64,000 bases of DNA from Galbitalea sp036491035 (GTDB lineage: Bacteria > Actinomycetota > Actinomycetes > Actinomycetales > Microbacteriaceae): positions 1 to 64,000 of the forward strand of contig DASXCU010000088.1 in the NCBI GenBank assembly GCA_036491035.1. The letters are read 5' to 3'. Both the position numbers and the translations under genes were made by a program. This document shows positions 51,202 to 59,976 of the stretch, piece by piece (within the stretch, counting starts at the first letter, position 1; every line of letters starts with the position of its first letter). Below the pieces are notes generated by a model that worked only from the letters and a program-made list of their open reading frames with translations, searched no databases and had not been told where the DNA came from.

Positions 51202-52091
51202 GGTGTGGCTCCCAACCAGGCGGCGCCCGTCGCAGCGGTCGACGCGTCGGGCGAGAGAATGCGCACCCGCTGTCCGAGCTCGAGCGACGTGATGAACGGC
51301 GAGGTCTTCCCCCACGCCGCGAAGACCTCACGCAGAGGTCCCAGCAGATCGTTGCCCATCGTGCTGATGCCGCCGCCGATGACGACGACGTCCACGTCGA
51401 GCGTCAGGACGAGGATGCGGACGGCCGACGCGACCCCGTCAAACATCCTGCGCCGAATCTCGATGGCCTCCCCCTCGCCCGCGTCTGCTGCGGCGAGCAT
51501 CTCGGAGACGCTGCCCGGTCGCTGCGACGCGATTCCGGAGCCGGATGCGAGCACCTCGAGCGCCCCCGGTTGTCCGTCGTCGTCGAGCGGCCCGGCCGGG
51601 TCGATGAGGATGTGTCCGATCTCGCCGGCAGCACCGCGGGATCCGCGCCACAGCTTGCCGCCGAGGACAAGACCGGCCGCGAGGCCGGTGCCGAGGTTCA
51701 GGTAGGCGAGCGAGTTGGTGCCGTCGAGTCCGAGCTGGTGGAACGCGCCGAGTGCCGCGGCATTGACGTCGTTCTCGACGCGGACCGGCTTTCCGAGGTT
51801 GGCGGCGAGCAGCGTTCCGAGGTCGAGACGGGACACCCCGAGGTTGCGCGCGTGGGTCACCGTTCCGTGCTCGGCGTCGACGGCTCCGGGGACACCGACC
51901 CCGATCGATGAGAACGAGGACGGATCGATTCCGGCAGCTCCGGCGAGCGCTCGGACGACATCCGTCGCCGTGCCGAGTACCGCCTCGTCGCCCCAGCCGG
52001 TGGGAAGGCGAAGCGAGTGCGCGACCGCTCCCGCGTCATCGAGCACGACGGCATCCGTATTGGTGCCGCCGATGTCCACTCCGACTCTCAC
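51189..52091 (-). CDS. ROK-family sugar kinase, probable N-acetylglucosamine kinase
   Basis: 300 aa. N-terminal ATP motif VGVDIGGTNTDAVVLD, then VENDVNAAALGAF near residue 105 (catalytic Asp) and RGAAGEIGHILID near 155 (substrate His-Glu). The ROK zinc motif CxCGxxGCxE is replaced by DDGQPGALEVLASGSG, so this is one of the zinc-less members. Position between a GH3 hexosaminidase and nagB makes GlcNAc the likely substrate; I infer it. ATG 52091 overlaps the hexosaminidase stop by 4 bases. Confidence 0.85.
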   Translation of the reverse strand: MRVGVDIGGTNTDAVVLDDAGAVAHSLRLPTGWGDEAVLGTATDVVRALAGAAGIDPSSFSSIGVGVPGAVDAEHGTVTHARNLGVSRLDLGTLLAANLGKPVRVENDVNAAALGAFHQLGLDGTNSLAYLNLGTGLAAGLVLGGKLWRGSRGAAGEIGHILIDPAGPLDDDGQPGALEVLASGSGIASQRPGSVSEMLAAADAGEGEAIEIRRRMFDGVASAVRILVLTLDVDVVVIGGGISTMGNDLLGPLREVFAAWGKTSPFITSLELGQRVRILSPDASTAATGAAWLGATPWQR

Positions 52092-53536
52092 TGCTTTTCT
52101 TCCGTTTCTCGTGTGCGCGTGACGAGCCAGGCGGCGAGCGCCCGACCCACGTACCGCGACGCCCCGAAGGTCGCCACATCCGCGTAGTCGCGGCCGTCGG
52201 ACGGCCAGCCCATATCAACGACGAGCGTCGATTTGTTGCGCTCGCGCGCTAATTCAATCAGTTCCCGAACCCAGTCATGACGGTGGTTGTCTTTGCCCAC
52301 GATGACCAGCTGCGTACCGTCCGCGGGAAGAGCTGGAAGAGGATCTCCCTGCCGAAGCGGCGTGACGTCCAGACCGGCGGCCGCGAGCCCCCACGGCGAA
52401 CCGCCTACCGCGATGTTGGCCGTCGTCTCGACCGATACGACGACGCGATCGGGTCGGACGACGACGCCCGGCTGAACGTCGAATGCCGCGATCGCGGGCT
52501 CGAGAGGGAAGCGCGGTTCGCTGCCCTCGAGCACGGGGATAGCGCCGGCATCCGCCTCCAGATCGAGCGCGAGCGCGCGATTCCGTTCGACGGCGTTCTC
52601 GACCCGGCGCGAATGAAGCGTCCCATCCGCGAGAGCGGCCTCGATAGCCGCCTCGATGCCGGCCAGTTCTTCGTCGGTGTTCTCGGTGCCGATGCAGAGC
52701 AGGTCCGCGCCCGCGGCCAGGGCCTTCACTGCGGCGGCCGGAATTCCGAGCTCGCCGCTCGCGCCCTTCATATCGAGGGCATCGGTGACGATGACTCCCT
52801 CGAATCCGAGCTCGCCGTAGAGCACGTCCTGCAGGATCGAGATCGACAGCGTGGCCGGGTTAACCGGATCGAGCTGGGGCAACAGGATGTGTGAGGTCAT
52901 CACGGTCCTCGTTCCCGCGTCGATGGCAGCGGCGAATGGAACGAGCTCACGCTCGCGCAGTTCCACCAGCGAGCGATCCACGACGGGGAGCGCCAGGTGC
53001 GAATCGGTCGCGGTGTCGCCGTGCCCGGGGAAGTGCTTGACGCTGGCTGCGACCGAGGTGGACTGAAGACCCGTCACCCACGCTCTCGCGTGCCGGGCGA
53101 CCAGTTCCGCCGTCGAGCCGAAGCTGCGGGTGCCGATGACGGGATTGTTCGGATTCGAGTTGATGTCGATATCCGGAGCGAAGTTGAGGTTGACCCCGAC
53201 GCGGCGCAGCTCCCAGCCCACACTCGTCGCCACGGCGGCCGTGAGATCGGGGTCGTCGATTCGGCCGAGGAGGGCGTTACCGGGGTACGGCGAGCCCGAA
53301 CTGCTGTACAACCGGGTTACATCACCGCCCTCCTCGTCGATGGCGATCAGCGCGAGCGGATTCGCTTCGCGGATCGCATCCGTGAGTCCGCGCAACTGGG
53401 CGGGCGATTCGATGTTCGTGGCGAACAGACAGACCCCCGCGAGCCCGGCGCGCAGCCGCGCGGCCAGCCAGTCGGGCAACGTCGGCCCGACAAACCCGGG
53501 CAGGAGCACTCCCGCCGCGGAAGACGTTGAGACCAT
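52088..53536 (-). CDS. GH3 beta-N-acetylhexosaminidase, NagZ-like with C-terminal extension
   Basis: 482 aa glycoside hydrolase family 3. Motifs: FATNIESPAQLRGLTDAIREANPLALIAIDEEGGDVTRL near residue 40, ASVKHFPGHGDTATDSHLALP near 170 (the KHFPGHG His and Asp act as acid/base pair in NagZ), and GVIVTDALDMKGASG near 245 (nucleophile Asp). The last ~150 residues form a second domain unlike the short NagZ. No signal peptide, so it should act inside the cell on imported saccharides. ATG 53536 overlaps the permease stop (TAATG). Probably releases GlcNAc for the kinase. Confidence 0.88.
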   Translation of the reverse strand: MVSTSSAAGVLLPGFVGPTLPDWLAARLRAGLAGVCLFATNIESPAQLRGLTDAIREANPLALIAIDEEGGDVTRLYSSSGSPYPGNALLGRIDDPDLTAAVATSVGWELRRVGVNLNFAPDIDINSNPNNPVIGTRSFGSTAELVARHARAWVTGLQSTSVAASVKHFPGHGDTATDSHLALPVVDRSLVELRERELVPFAAAIDAGTRTVMTSHILLPQLDPVNPATLSISILQDVLYGELGFEGVIVTDALDMKGASGELGIPAAAVKALAAGADLLCIGTENTDEELAGIEAAIEAALADGTLHSRRVENAVERNRALALDLEADAGAIPVLEGSEPRFPLEPAIAAFDVQPGVVVRPDRVVVSVETTANIAVGGSPWGLAAAGLDVTPLRQGDPLPALPADGTQLVIVGKDNHRHDWVRELIELARERNKSTLVVDMGWPSDGRDYADVATFGASRYVGRALAAWLVTRTRETEEKQ

Positions 53537-54411
53537 TACCCCTTGACCGCCCCGCTGACCAGCCCGGACGTCATCCGGCCCTGCACGAACAGGAAGAAGA
53601 TGATCACCGGCACCGCCACCAGGGTGGACGCCGCCATGACCTGGCCCCAGTCGATCGCCCGGCTCGTGGACTGCTGGATGAAGCCCTGCAGCCACAACGG
53701 AAGCGTCGCGGACGCATTGTTCGGCAGCACGACGAGCGCGATCGTGAACTCATTCCATACCTGCAGGAACGCATAGACACCACTAGCCACGAGGCCCGGC
53801 GCGAGCAGCGGGAACGTGATCCGCAGGAACGCCTGTGTACGGCTGAGGCCGTCGACCATGGCCGCCTCCTCGAGTTCGATCGGGATGCCGGCGACGAAGC
53901 CGCGCAGCATCCAGATCGTGAATGGCACGACGGAGGCGGTGTAGAGCACGCTGATCCCGATGACCGAGTTGAGCAGGTCGACGCTCGAAAGGAGCTTGTA
54001 TTGAGCGATGAACAATCCCTCTGCCGGCAGCATCTGGATCAGGAGGATCGCGAGCACGAACGCCTTGCGGCCGCGGAACCGGAAGCGGCTGATCGCGAGC
54101 GCGGCCAGGAAGGCGAAGATCAGGCAGGCCACGACCACGACCAGCGCGATCGCCGTACTCATACCGAGCGCCGGGAAGAACGTGCCGCCCGCGAACACCG
54201 CGGAGAAGTTCGCAAACGAGCCGCCAATAGGCAGGAAGGTGGGCGTGACATCCTGCAGCACCACGTTGGAGAGCAGCGAGGAGTTGATCATCCAGTAGAC
54301 CGGAAAGACCCAGATCAGGGCTACCACGACGCCGATGATCGAGTAGACGACCTTCGACGGGCGGACGCGCTCACGCGTCCTTACTCGACCCGTGCTCGTC
54401 GATGTGGTCAT
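53536..54411 (-). CDS. Carbohydrate ABC transporter permease (MalG type)
   Basis: 291 aa CUT1 permease, six TM helices. The EAA loop, which docks the ATPase, is VAGIPIELEEAAMVDGLSRTQAFLRITFPLLAPGLVASG near residue 185. N-terminal cytoplasmic stretch TSTGRVRTRERVRPSK. ATG 54411 overlaps the MalF-type stop by 4 bases (ATGA) and its stop overlaps the hexosaminidase start. Partner of the permease at 54408 and binding protein at 55434; no ATPase gene is in the operon, so a shared MsiK-like ATPase elsewhere is expected. Confidence 0.92.
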   Translation of the reverse strand: MTTSTSTGRVRTRERVRPSKVVYSIIGVVVALIWVFPVYWMINSSLLSNVVLQDVTPTFLPIGGSFANFSAVFAGGTFFPALGMSTAIALVVVVACLIFAFLAALAISRFRFRGRKAFVLAILLIQMLPAEGLFIAQYKLLSSVDLLNSVIGISVLYTASVVPFTIWMLRGFVAGIPIELEEAAMVDGLSRTQAFLRITFPLLAPGLVASGVYAFLQVWNEFTIALVVLPNNASATLPLWLQGFIQQSTSRAIDWGQVMAASTLVAVPVIIFFLFVQGRMTSGLVSGAVKG

Positions 54412-55328
54412 GACTCGTCCTCCTTCAGCATGCTGCGGACGTAGAAAGCGCTGATGATCACGGTGATGACCAAAACGAAGATGGAGACCGCCGACGCGAG
54501 GCCGAAGTCGCTCGAGCCGGTGCCGAGCTGGTAGATGTAGGTGCCGAGCAGGTTCGTCTCGCTCTTCACCGATCCCGCGGACTGCAGCAGCTTGATCTGC
54601 GTGAAGACGCGCAGGTCCCAGATGACCTGCAGCAGCAGGACGATCGAGAGCACCGGACGGATGATCGGAACCGTGATGCCGAAGAAGCGCTGGCGGCCGC
54701 TCGCGCCGTCCATCTGCGCCGCCTCGACGACCTCGCCCGAGACCTGGGTGAGGCCCGCGTAGATCGCGAAGGAGACGAACGGCACGCTCATCCAGACGAC
54801 GATGAGAAGCGCGACGCCGAAGAACGAGAGCGGGTCGATGAGCCAGTTGTGACCTTGGAACGGCAGGCCGACGGCGGAGAGCATCCAGTTAATGACGCCG
54901 CTGCGGAGGTTGAAGAGCCAGGTCCACACCGTCATCGCGGCGACAACGGGCATGGCCCAGGCGAGCAGGAGCGTGATCTGCAGGAGCAGTCGCACCCAGC
55001 GGGCCACGACATTCATGAGAAGCGCGAGCAACGTGCCGATCACCATGGTGATGGCTGCGCAGGCGAAGCAGAAGAGAAGGGATCGTCCGACGACGGTCCA
55101 CATGTAGGGGTCCGTCGCGAGCGTGATGTAGTTCTGGAGTCCGACGAACGGGGCCGCCTGACCGAACTGCTGCGCGAGACCGAACTGCTGCGTGGATGTG
55201 ATCACCTGCCAGACGAGCGGGTAGCCCATCGCCAGGACCAGCACCGCGATGGCCGGGATGATGAGCGCGTACGGCGCCCCGAGGACGCGACCGCGACCGG
55301 TACGCCGCGTTGCGAGATCTGTCGTCAC
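54408..55328 (-). CDS. Carbohydrate ABC transporter permease (MalF type)
   Basis: 306 aa CUT1 permease, six TM helices. EAA loop: LTQVSGEVVEAAQMDGASGRQRFFGITVPIIRPVLSIV near residue 210. Two Arg-rich N-terminal residues stretches precede TM1 (APYALIIPAIAVLVLAMGYPL). GTG start at 55328. It lies 105 bases after the binding-protein gene; a strong hairpin occupies that gap. Forms the channel with the MalG-type permease. Confidence 0.92.
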   Translation of the reverse strand: MTTDLATRRTGRGRVLGAPYALIIPAIAVLVLAMGYPLVWQVITSTQQFGLAQQFGQAAPFVGLQNYITLATDPYMWTVVGRSLLFCFACAAITMVIGTLLALLMNVVARWVRLLLQITLLLAWAMPVVAAMTVWTWLFNLRSGVINWMLSAVGLPFQGHNWLIDPLSFFGVALLIVVWMSVPFVSFAIYAGLTQVSGEVVEAAQMDGASGRQRFFGITVPIIRPVLSIVLLLQVIWDLRVFTQIKLLQSAGSVKSETNLLGTYIYQLGTGSSDFGLASAVSIFVLVITVIISAFYVRSMLKEDES

Positions 55329-55385
55329 GTCGTGCTCCTCTCGAATGGAATTGGGTCGTGACCGGTAGCGGATGTGTTCACGGAA

Positions 55386-55417
55386 CGGGGGCGCAAGGCC
55401 GAAGCCTTACGCCCCCG
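55386..55417 (-). terminator. Strong intercistronic hairpin after the first binding-protein gene
   Basis: CGGGGGCG (55386-55393) pairs with CGCCCCCG (55410-55417) and AAGGC with GCCTT extends the stem around a CGAA loop. No T-run follows on the minus strand. Placed just after the binding-protein gene, it probably protects that part of the mRNA, giving more binding protein than permease. Confidence 0.6.
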
Positions 55418-55433
55418 CTGTGTTGCAGCTGTT

Positions 55434-56804
55434 TTACTTGGTGTTCAGCATTGGTGTGATCTTGGCGTCGTACTGCTTCGCCAGTGCGGTGAGATCGGTC
55501 GAGTCCTTGATCTTGCTGAAGAACTCCTCCATCACTCCCGCGCCCTCAACGGATGCCCATCCCGGCGCTGCCGGGGTGAGCTTCGAGTTAGCCGACGAGT
55601 CGATCAGGGCAGACGCGAACTGGTCGGAGCCGAGCGACGACGTGTCGTCGGAGTTCGCCGGGCCGAGGCCGTTCTTACCGAGCATCTGCTGGTACGTCTT
55701 GCTGAAGATAATCTTCAGCAGCGTCTCCGAGAGGCCCGGGTTCTTCGACTTCGCCGAGATACCGATGTTGGAACCACCCGCGAAGACCGGAGCGGCCTTG
55801 CCATCGTTACCAGGCAGAACGAACGTGCCGAAGGTGTTGGGATCCCAGGTGCGGGTGACCGCGCCCTTGGCATCCGTGCCCTTGGTACCGATCGACCAGT
55901 GCGCCCAACCCGGTGCCATGATCGTGGCGGCCGACAGCGAGACGGGTGTTGGCTTGTCTGCTGCGGTTGCACCGGCGATCGAGTCGTCGTCGTTGATGTA
56001 GATGTACTGGTTGCTGTCCTGCGCATCGCCGGGAGCGTTGTCGGCGTTCTTGTAGATGTCCTGGAGCTGCTGGAGGCCCTTCAGGGTTGCCGGCTCGTCG
56101 AGGGTTGCGACCCACTTGCCGTTCTCCTTCTTGGCGATGTCTCCACCATTGGCGAAGATCCACGAGATGCCGTCGCGCCAGTCCTCGCCACCCAGGTAGA
56201 AGCCCGAGAAGTTCTTGATGTTGTCCGGGTTCGCGGCGTTGATCGTGGCAACGTCCTTGTTGAACTCGGTAAGCGTCGTCGGAGCGGAGGTGATCCCGGC
56301 CTTGGCCCAGACATCCTTGCGGTAGAACACGTAGCGCGACCCGAAGTAGTACGGAAGCGTGTAGTTCTTCCCGTCGACCTCACCCGCGGCCACGAAGGAC
56401 GGCAGCAGCTTTGAACCGCCGAGCGCCTTGTACTGGCTCGAGATGTCGAGGAACGCGCCGACGTTAGTGAAGGTGGGCGACTGCGTGTTCCCCATCTCCG
56501 TGACATCCGGGGTGTTGTTCTTGTCCGGGAGTGACGTCGTGAGCTTCGTCACGATGTCAGACCAGTCCTGCTGCTCGATGTTGAGCGTGCCCTTGGTCTC
56601 TTTGTGGAACTCCGTCTTCAGGTACGTGCGGAGCGCGTCGGGAGTGTCGCTTCCGACCAGCCAGAGCGTGATCGTCTTGCCTTTTCCGTTCGTGCTCGGT
56701 GCAATTCCGGCGGAGGTGGTCGTGCCACCACCGGTGCTGCAGGCAGCGAGTGCGAGTACGCCGGCTACGGCGAATGCCGTGGCGCCCCAAACTCTTCTCT
56801 TCAT
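55434..56804 (-). CDS. Extracellular sugar-binding lipoprotein (CUT1 family)
   Basis: 456 aa. Lipoprotein signal (MKRRVWGATAFAVAGVLALAAC, Cys22) then a Gly/Thr linker and a bilobal binding protein (TLNIEQQDWSDIVTKLTTSL, NTPDVTEMGNTQSPTFTNVGAFLDIS, NYTLPYYFGSRYVFYRKDVWAKAGI). The last motif is typical of disaccharide- and chito-oligosaccharide-binding proteins. ATG 56804 with CGAAAGGAAGCACC upstream. It is the second gene of the operon led by the ROK repressor. The ligand is not known; amino sugars are inferred from the downstream enzymes. Confidence 0.9.
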   Translation of the reverse strand: MKRRVWGATAFAVAGVLALAACSTGGGTTTSAGIAPSTNGKGKTITLWLVGSDTPDALRTYLKTEFHKETKGTLNIEQQDWSDIVTKLTTSLPDKNNTPDVTEMGNTQSPTFTNVGAFLDISSQYKALGGSKLLPSFVAAGEVDGKNYTLPYYFGSRYVFYRKDVWAKAGITSAPTTLTEFNKDVATINAANPDNIKNFSGFYLGGEDWRDGISWIFANGGDIAKKENGKWVATLDEPATLKGLQQLQDIYKNADNAPGDAQDSNQYIYINDDDSIAGATAADKPTPVSLSAATIMAPGWAHWSIGTKGTDAKGAVTRTWDPNTFGTFVLPGNDGKAAPVFAGGSNIGISAKSKNPGLSETLLKIIFSKTYQQMLGKNGLGPANSDDTSSLGSDQFASALIDSSANSKLTPAAPGWASVEGAGVMEEFFSKIKDSTDLTALAKQYDAKITPMLNTK

Positions 56805-56887
56805 TGGTGCTTCCTTTCGTAAAGGGATGGTGCAGAAGGGGTAGTGCTGCTGTGTGGGACTTGCTGGCGGAACGTCGTTGGCCGTGC

Positions 56888-58027
56888 CTACGACACCCCT
56901 AGTTGCCCGGACAGGACCATGACGGCAGCGCCGCGCAGGACGATGTCCTCTCCGAGCGTGGTCATCCGCAGCACCAGGTTCCCGTGGAACTCGGGCATGG
57001 TGCGTGCGCGGATGGTCTCGATGGTGGCTCTCGCGAGAGTGCCATCAAGCAGTTCGGTCGGGCCGCTCAGGACGATCTCGGAGAGATCGAGCGCACCGAC
57101 GACGGGAGCGAGGGCGATACCGAGGCGCTCTCCCGCTTCCCAGAGAATCCGATCCCGTTCGGCGGCCGTCGTGGCGCTGGCCAGAGCCGCGTCAAGCCGG
57201 GGTGTTGCGAGCCACGTCTCCAGGCATCCCGACTTACCGCAAACGCACGTTGCACCGCCGTCGGTGCCCACGACGACATGGCCGATCTCGCCGGCGGCAA
57301 AACGACTGCCGAAGAGCGGGATGCCCGCGAGGAGCAGGCCGGAGCCGACACCGTGACCCACCTTCACCAGCATCATGTCGCTGGTTGCACCGCCGAAGCT
57401 GTGCTCGGCGAGCGCGGCCGCGTTCGCGTCGTTGATCACAACCACCGGGATGCTGAATCGCGCCGTGAGGTCGCGCTGCAGGCTGCGGTTCGTCCAGCCG
57501 AGGTTCGGGGCCGTGAGGACCACGCCGGCGAGGTCGACGACGCCGGGCGAACCAACGCCGATGCCGAGGATCGGTCGGGTGGCTTGCGCGATCAGGCTGT
57601 CGACCAGCGCGAGGACCTTGTCCTGTGCTGCGTCAGCAGTACTGCCGGCCAGAGGCAGCTCGGCGCGGCCGAGGATCTTGCCGTCGAGGTCGAGAAGTGC
57701 TCCACGGAAGGTCGCGTACTCGCTGAGGTCGATTCCGATGATCTGGAAGGCGTCGCGATTGAGGTCCAGGAGCGTCGCCGGCTTTCCGGGACGAACATCC
57801 TCGCGCTGGCCGATTTCGATGACCAGGTTTTCGGCCATGAGGTCGGCAACGAGGTCGGACACGGTGACGCGGGTGAGGCCGGTCTCACGTGCGATGTCGG
57901 CGCGGCTGAGCGTTCCCTCACGGTAGAGCGTCTGCATGACCAGCGAGCGGTTGTGTCCACGAGCGTGCTCGGGGAGCACCTTTTGCGTCGGACGCAGCTC
58001 TCGGCCGCTCGCGAAACCCGGATTCAT
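56888..58027 (-). CDS. ROK-family transcriptional repressor (NagC/XylR type)
   Basis: 379 aa. An N-terminal winged helix (about residues 20-80: NRSLVMQTLYREGTLSRADIARETGLTRVTVSDLVADLMAEN) precedes a ROK domain with the zinc motif CVCGKSGCLETW near 265 and the substrate-like GEIGHVVVG. Such regulators are released by a sugar or sugar phosphate. ATG 58027 is directly preceded by the palindrome at 58028-58054, which covers the promoter, so autoregulation is likely. It leads the amino-sugar operon to nagB. Confidence 0.9.
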   Translation of the reverse strand: MNPGFASGRELRPTQKVLPEHARGHNRSLVMQTLYREGTLSRADIARETGLTRVTVSDLVADLMAENLVIEIGQREDVRPGKPATLLDLNRDAFQIIGIDLSEYATFRGALLDLDGKILGRAELPLAGSTADAAQDKVLALVDSLIAQATRPILGIGVGSPGVVDLAGVVLTAPNLGWTNRSLQRDLTARFSIPVVVINDANAAALAEHSFGGATSDMMLVKVGHGVGSGLLLAGIPLFGSRFAAGEIGHVVVGTDGGATCVCGKSGCLETWLATPRLDAALASATTAAERDRILWEAGERLGIALAPVVGALDLSEIVLSGPTELLDGTLARATIETIRARTMPEFHGNLVLRMTTLGEDIVLRGAAVMVLSGQLGVS

Positions 58028-58054
58028 GTTTGTTAGTAAAGCTTACGAACAAAC
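58028..58054. promoter_or_regulatory. ROK operator, copy 1
   Basis: GTTTGTT (58028-58034) and AACAAAC (58048-58054) with a 13-base core (AGTAAAGCTTACG). It abuts the ATG of the ROK repressor, so binding would block its promoter. The 27 bases recur at 61260-61286 with a single change. Confidence 0.65.
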
Positions 58055-58097
58055 TGCTGGCAAGAGCATTTCGGAATTTTTTTTCGCGGGCTCATGT

Positions 58098-58964
58098 CTA
58101 CTTGATCGCCCCCGCGGTCAGTCCGCTGACAACACGACCCTCGATGATCGCGAACAGGACGATAACCGGGATCATCGCGACGAGCGACCCGGCGAACAGG
58201 TGTCCCCAGTCGATCGAATACTGCCCCACGTAGTTGTTGATGGCGACCGTCAGCGGTCTCCCGTTCTCGGGCGCGCTGAGGGTCAGGGTGAGCGCCACAA
58301 GCAGTTCATTCCATGCGCTGATGAACGTGAAGATCAGCGCGGTCACGATTCCCGGCATCGCGAGGGGCAGTGTGATCCGCACCATCGCGCCGAATCGCGT
58401 GCAGCCGTCGACGACGGCGGCCTCCTCCAGTTCGACCGGAATGGATGAGACGAATGCGTTCACGATCCACACGGCGAACGCGAGATTGAAGCCGGCATTG
58501 ATGAGGATGAGCGACAGGGTCGGTGAGGGCAGATTGAAGCCGAGGAACTCGCGCTGGATGCCGACCAGCATGGCCGCCGGCTGGAACATCTGCGTCGCCA
58601 GCACCAGGAGCAGGAAGATCGATCTGCCGCGGAATCGATGTCGCGCCGTGAAATGTGCGGCCGGGAGTGCAACGAGTAGAACGAGAACGGTCGCCCCGCC
58701 GGCGACCTGGAGGCTCGTTCCGAGGTTGCCCCCGAATCCCGTCGACCAGATCGAAACGAAGTTCGACCAGTCGAAATGCGTCGGCAGGAGGTTTCGACTC
58801 AGGAGCTCGTTGGCCGGCCTGGCCGCAACGACGACCATTTCGAGGTATGGCAGCAGAAACAGCAGCGCCACGACGTATGCGGCCAGGGTCAGCACGAATT
58901 TCTTCGTGAAAGTAGAGCCCGCGCGGCGGCCGCGCCGAACCCGGGGGATGCTCAGGGCGGTCAT
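58098..58964 (-). CDS. Second sugar ABC transporter permease (MalG type)
   Basis: 288 aa CUT1 permease, six TM helices, EAA loop VSSIPVELEEAAVVDGCTRFGAMVRITLPLAMPGIVTAL near residue 180. The N-terminal RRGRRAGSTFTKKF is basic. ATG 58964 follows the MalF-type stop at 58966 by one base. Partner of the two genes upstream; distinct from the transporter at 53.5-56.8 kb. No ATPase nearby. Confidence 0.92.
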   Translation of the reverse strand: MTALSIPRVRRGRRAGSTFTKKFVLTLAAYVVALLFLLPYLEMVVVAARPANELLSRNLLPTHFDWSNFVSIWSTGFGGNLGTSLQVAGGATVLVLLVALPAAHFTARHRFRGRSIFLLLVLATQMFQPAAMLVGIQREFLGFNLPSPTLSLILINAGFNLAFAVWIVNAFVSSIPVELEEAAVVDGCTRFGAMVRITLPLAMPGIVTALIFTFISAWNELLVALTLTLSAPENGRPLTVAINNYVGQYSIDWGHLFAGSLVAMIPVIVLFAIIEGRVVSGLTAGAIK

Positions 58965-58965
58965 C

Positions 58966-59886
58966 TCAGTCCACCTGCTCTTTCCAGTGTGTCGCGCGCA
59001 GATAGACGAGGACGATGATGATCACGAGTGCGAAGTTGATGACCGACATCGCTGCCGACTCACCGATGTAGCTCTCCTTGAGCGTGAACATGAACGTCGT
59101 CGACGTGCTCGTCGCATAGCCGGGCCCGCCGCCCGTCATCTCCCAGATGATGGGGAACGAGTTGAAGACGTTGATCACGTTGATCAGAGTGGCAACGAGG
59201 ATCGCCGGACGGATCATCGGCAGGGTGATTCCCGAGTAAAGCTTCCACCGCGAGGCGCCGTCGATTCGCGCCGCCTCATAGACCTCCTCGGGGATGGACT
59301 GGAGGCCCGACAACAGCGCGTAGGTCGAGAACGGCAGCGACACGAAGATCGCGACCACCATCATCCAGATCAGGGCCGGAATCGGATTGCCGAGCCAGTC
59401 GGCCTGGTTCGAGTTGAAGGACTTCAGCAGTCCGACATCGTGGAGCAGGACGTTGATGACACCGTTGTTCGCGTCCAGCGCCCAGCGGAAGATGAGGGCG
59501 GTCATCATGACCGAGGAGGCCCACGGGATGATGAGCGCCCACCGCGCGACGCGACGACCGGGGAAGCGCGCGTTGAACAGCTGCGCGAGACCGAGCGAGA
59601 TCACCATCGTGACCGCGACCACGCCGACCGTCCAGATCACCGTTCGAAGCAGAACACCCGGAAGAGCGGATTCCCCGAACAGCGTGACGAAGTTTTTGAC
59701 GCCGGCCCAGCCGAGCACGAAGCCGTCCGGGCTGATCTGTTCGAGGGATGACTGGATCATCACCACGATCGGCAGGAGCACGACCACGACGATGAGGATG
59801 ATCGCCGGCCCGATCCAGGCGAGCGGCGACAGCGATCGGAAGAACTTTTTCGAGCGGGACCGCTGGGTGTGCGAAGTGAGCGTCAT
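58966..59886 (-). CDS. Second sugar ABC transporter permease (MalF type)
   Basis: 306 aa CUT1 permease, six TM helices; EAA loop LQSIPEEVYEAARIDGASRWKLYSGITLPMIRPAILV near residue 210. N-terminus basic (SHTQRSRSKKFFRSLSP). ATG 59886; the gap of 90 bases from the binding-protein gene holds a 14 bp hairpin. Forms a heterodimer with the MalG-type subunit next to it. Confidence 0.92.
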   Translation of the reverse strand: MTLTSHTQRSRSKKFFRSLSPLAWIGPAIILIVVVVLLPIVVMIQSSLEQISPDGFVLGWAGVKNFVTLFGESALPGVLLRTVIWTVGVVAVTMVISLGLAQLFNARFPGRRVARWALIIPWASSVMMTALIFRWALDANNGVINVLLHDVGLLKSFNSNQADWLGNPIPALIWMMVVAIFVSLPFSTYALLSGLQSIPEEVYEAARIDGASRWKLYSGITLPMIRPAILVATLINVINVFNSFPIIWEMTGGGPGYATSTSTTFMFTLKESYIGESAAMSVINFALVIIIVLVYLRATHWKEQVD

Positions 59887-59908
59887 GATTTCCCGGTTCT
59901 GTATTTTC

Positions 59909-59962
59909 CGCTGCCGGGACGTTCGAGCGGACTCTCGGTCTCGCCCGGACGTCCCGGCAGCG
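59909..59962 (-). terminator. Strong intercistronic hairpin after the second binding-protein gene
   Basis: CGCTGCCGGGACGT (59909-59922) pairs with ACGTCCCGGCAGCG (59949-59962), 14 bp perfect, 26-base loop. On the minus strand it is followed by GAAAATAC, not a T-run. Same position and likely same job as the hairpin at 55386-55417. Confidence 0.6.
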
Positions 59963-59976
59963 TGATACTACGTCGG

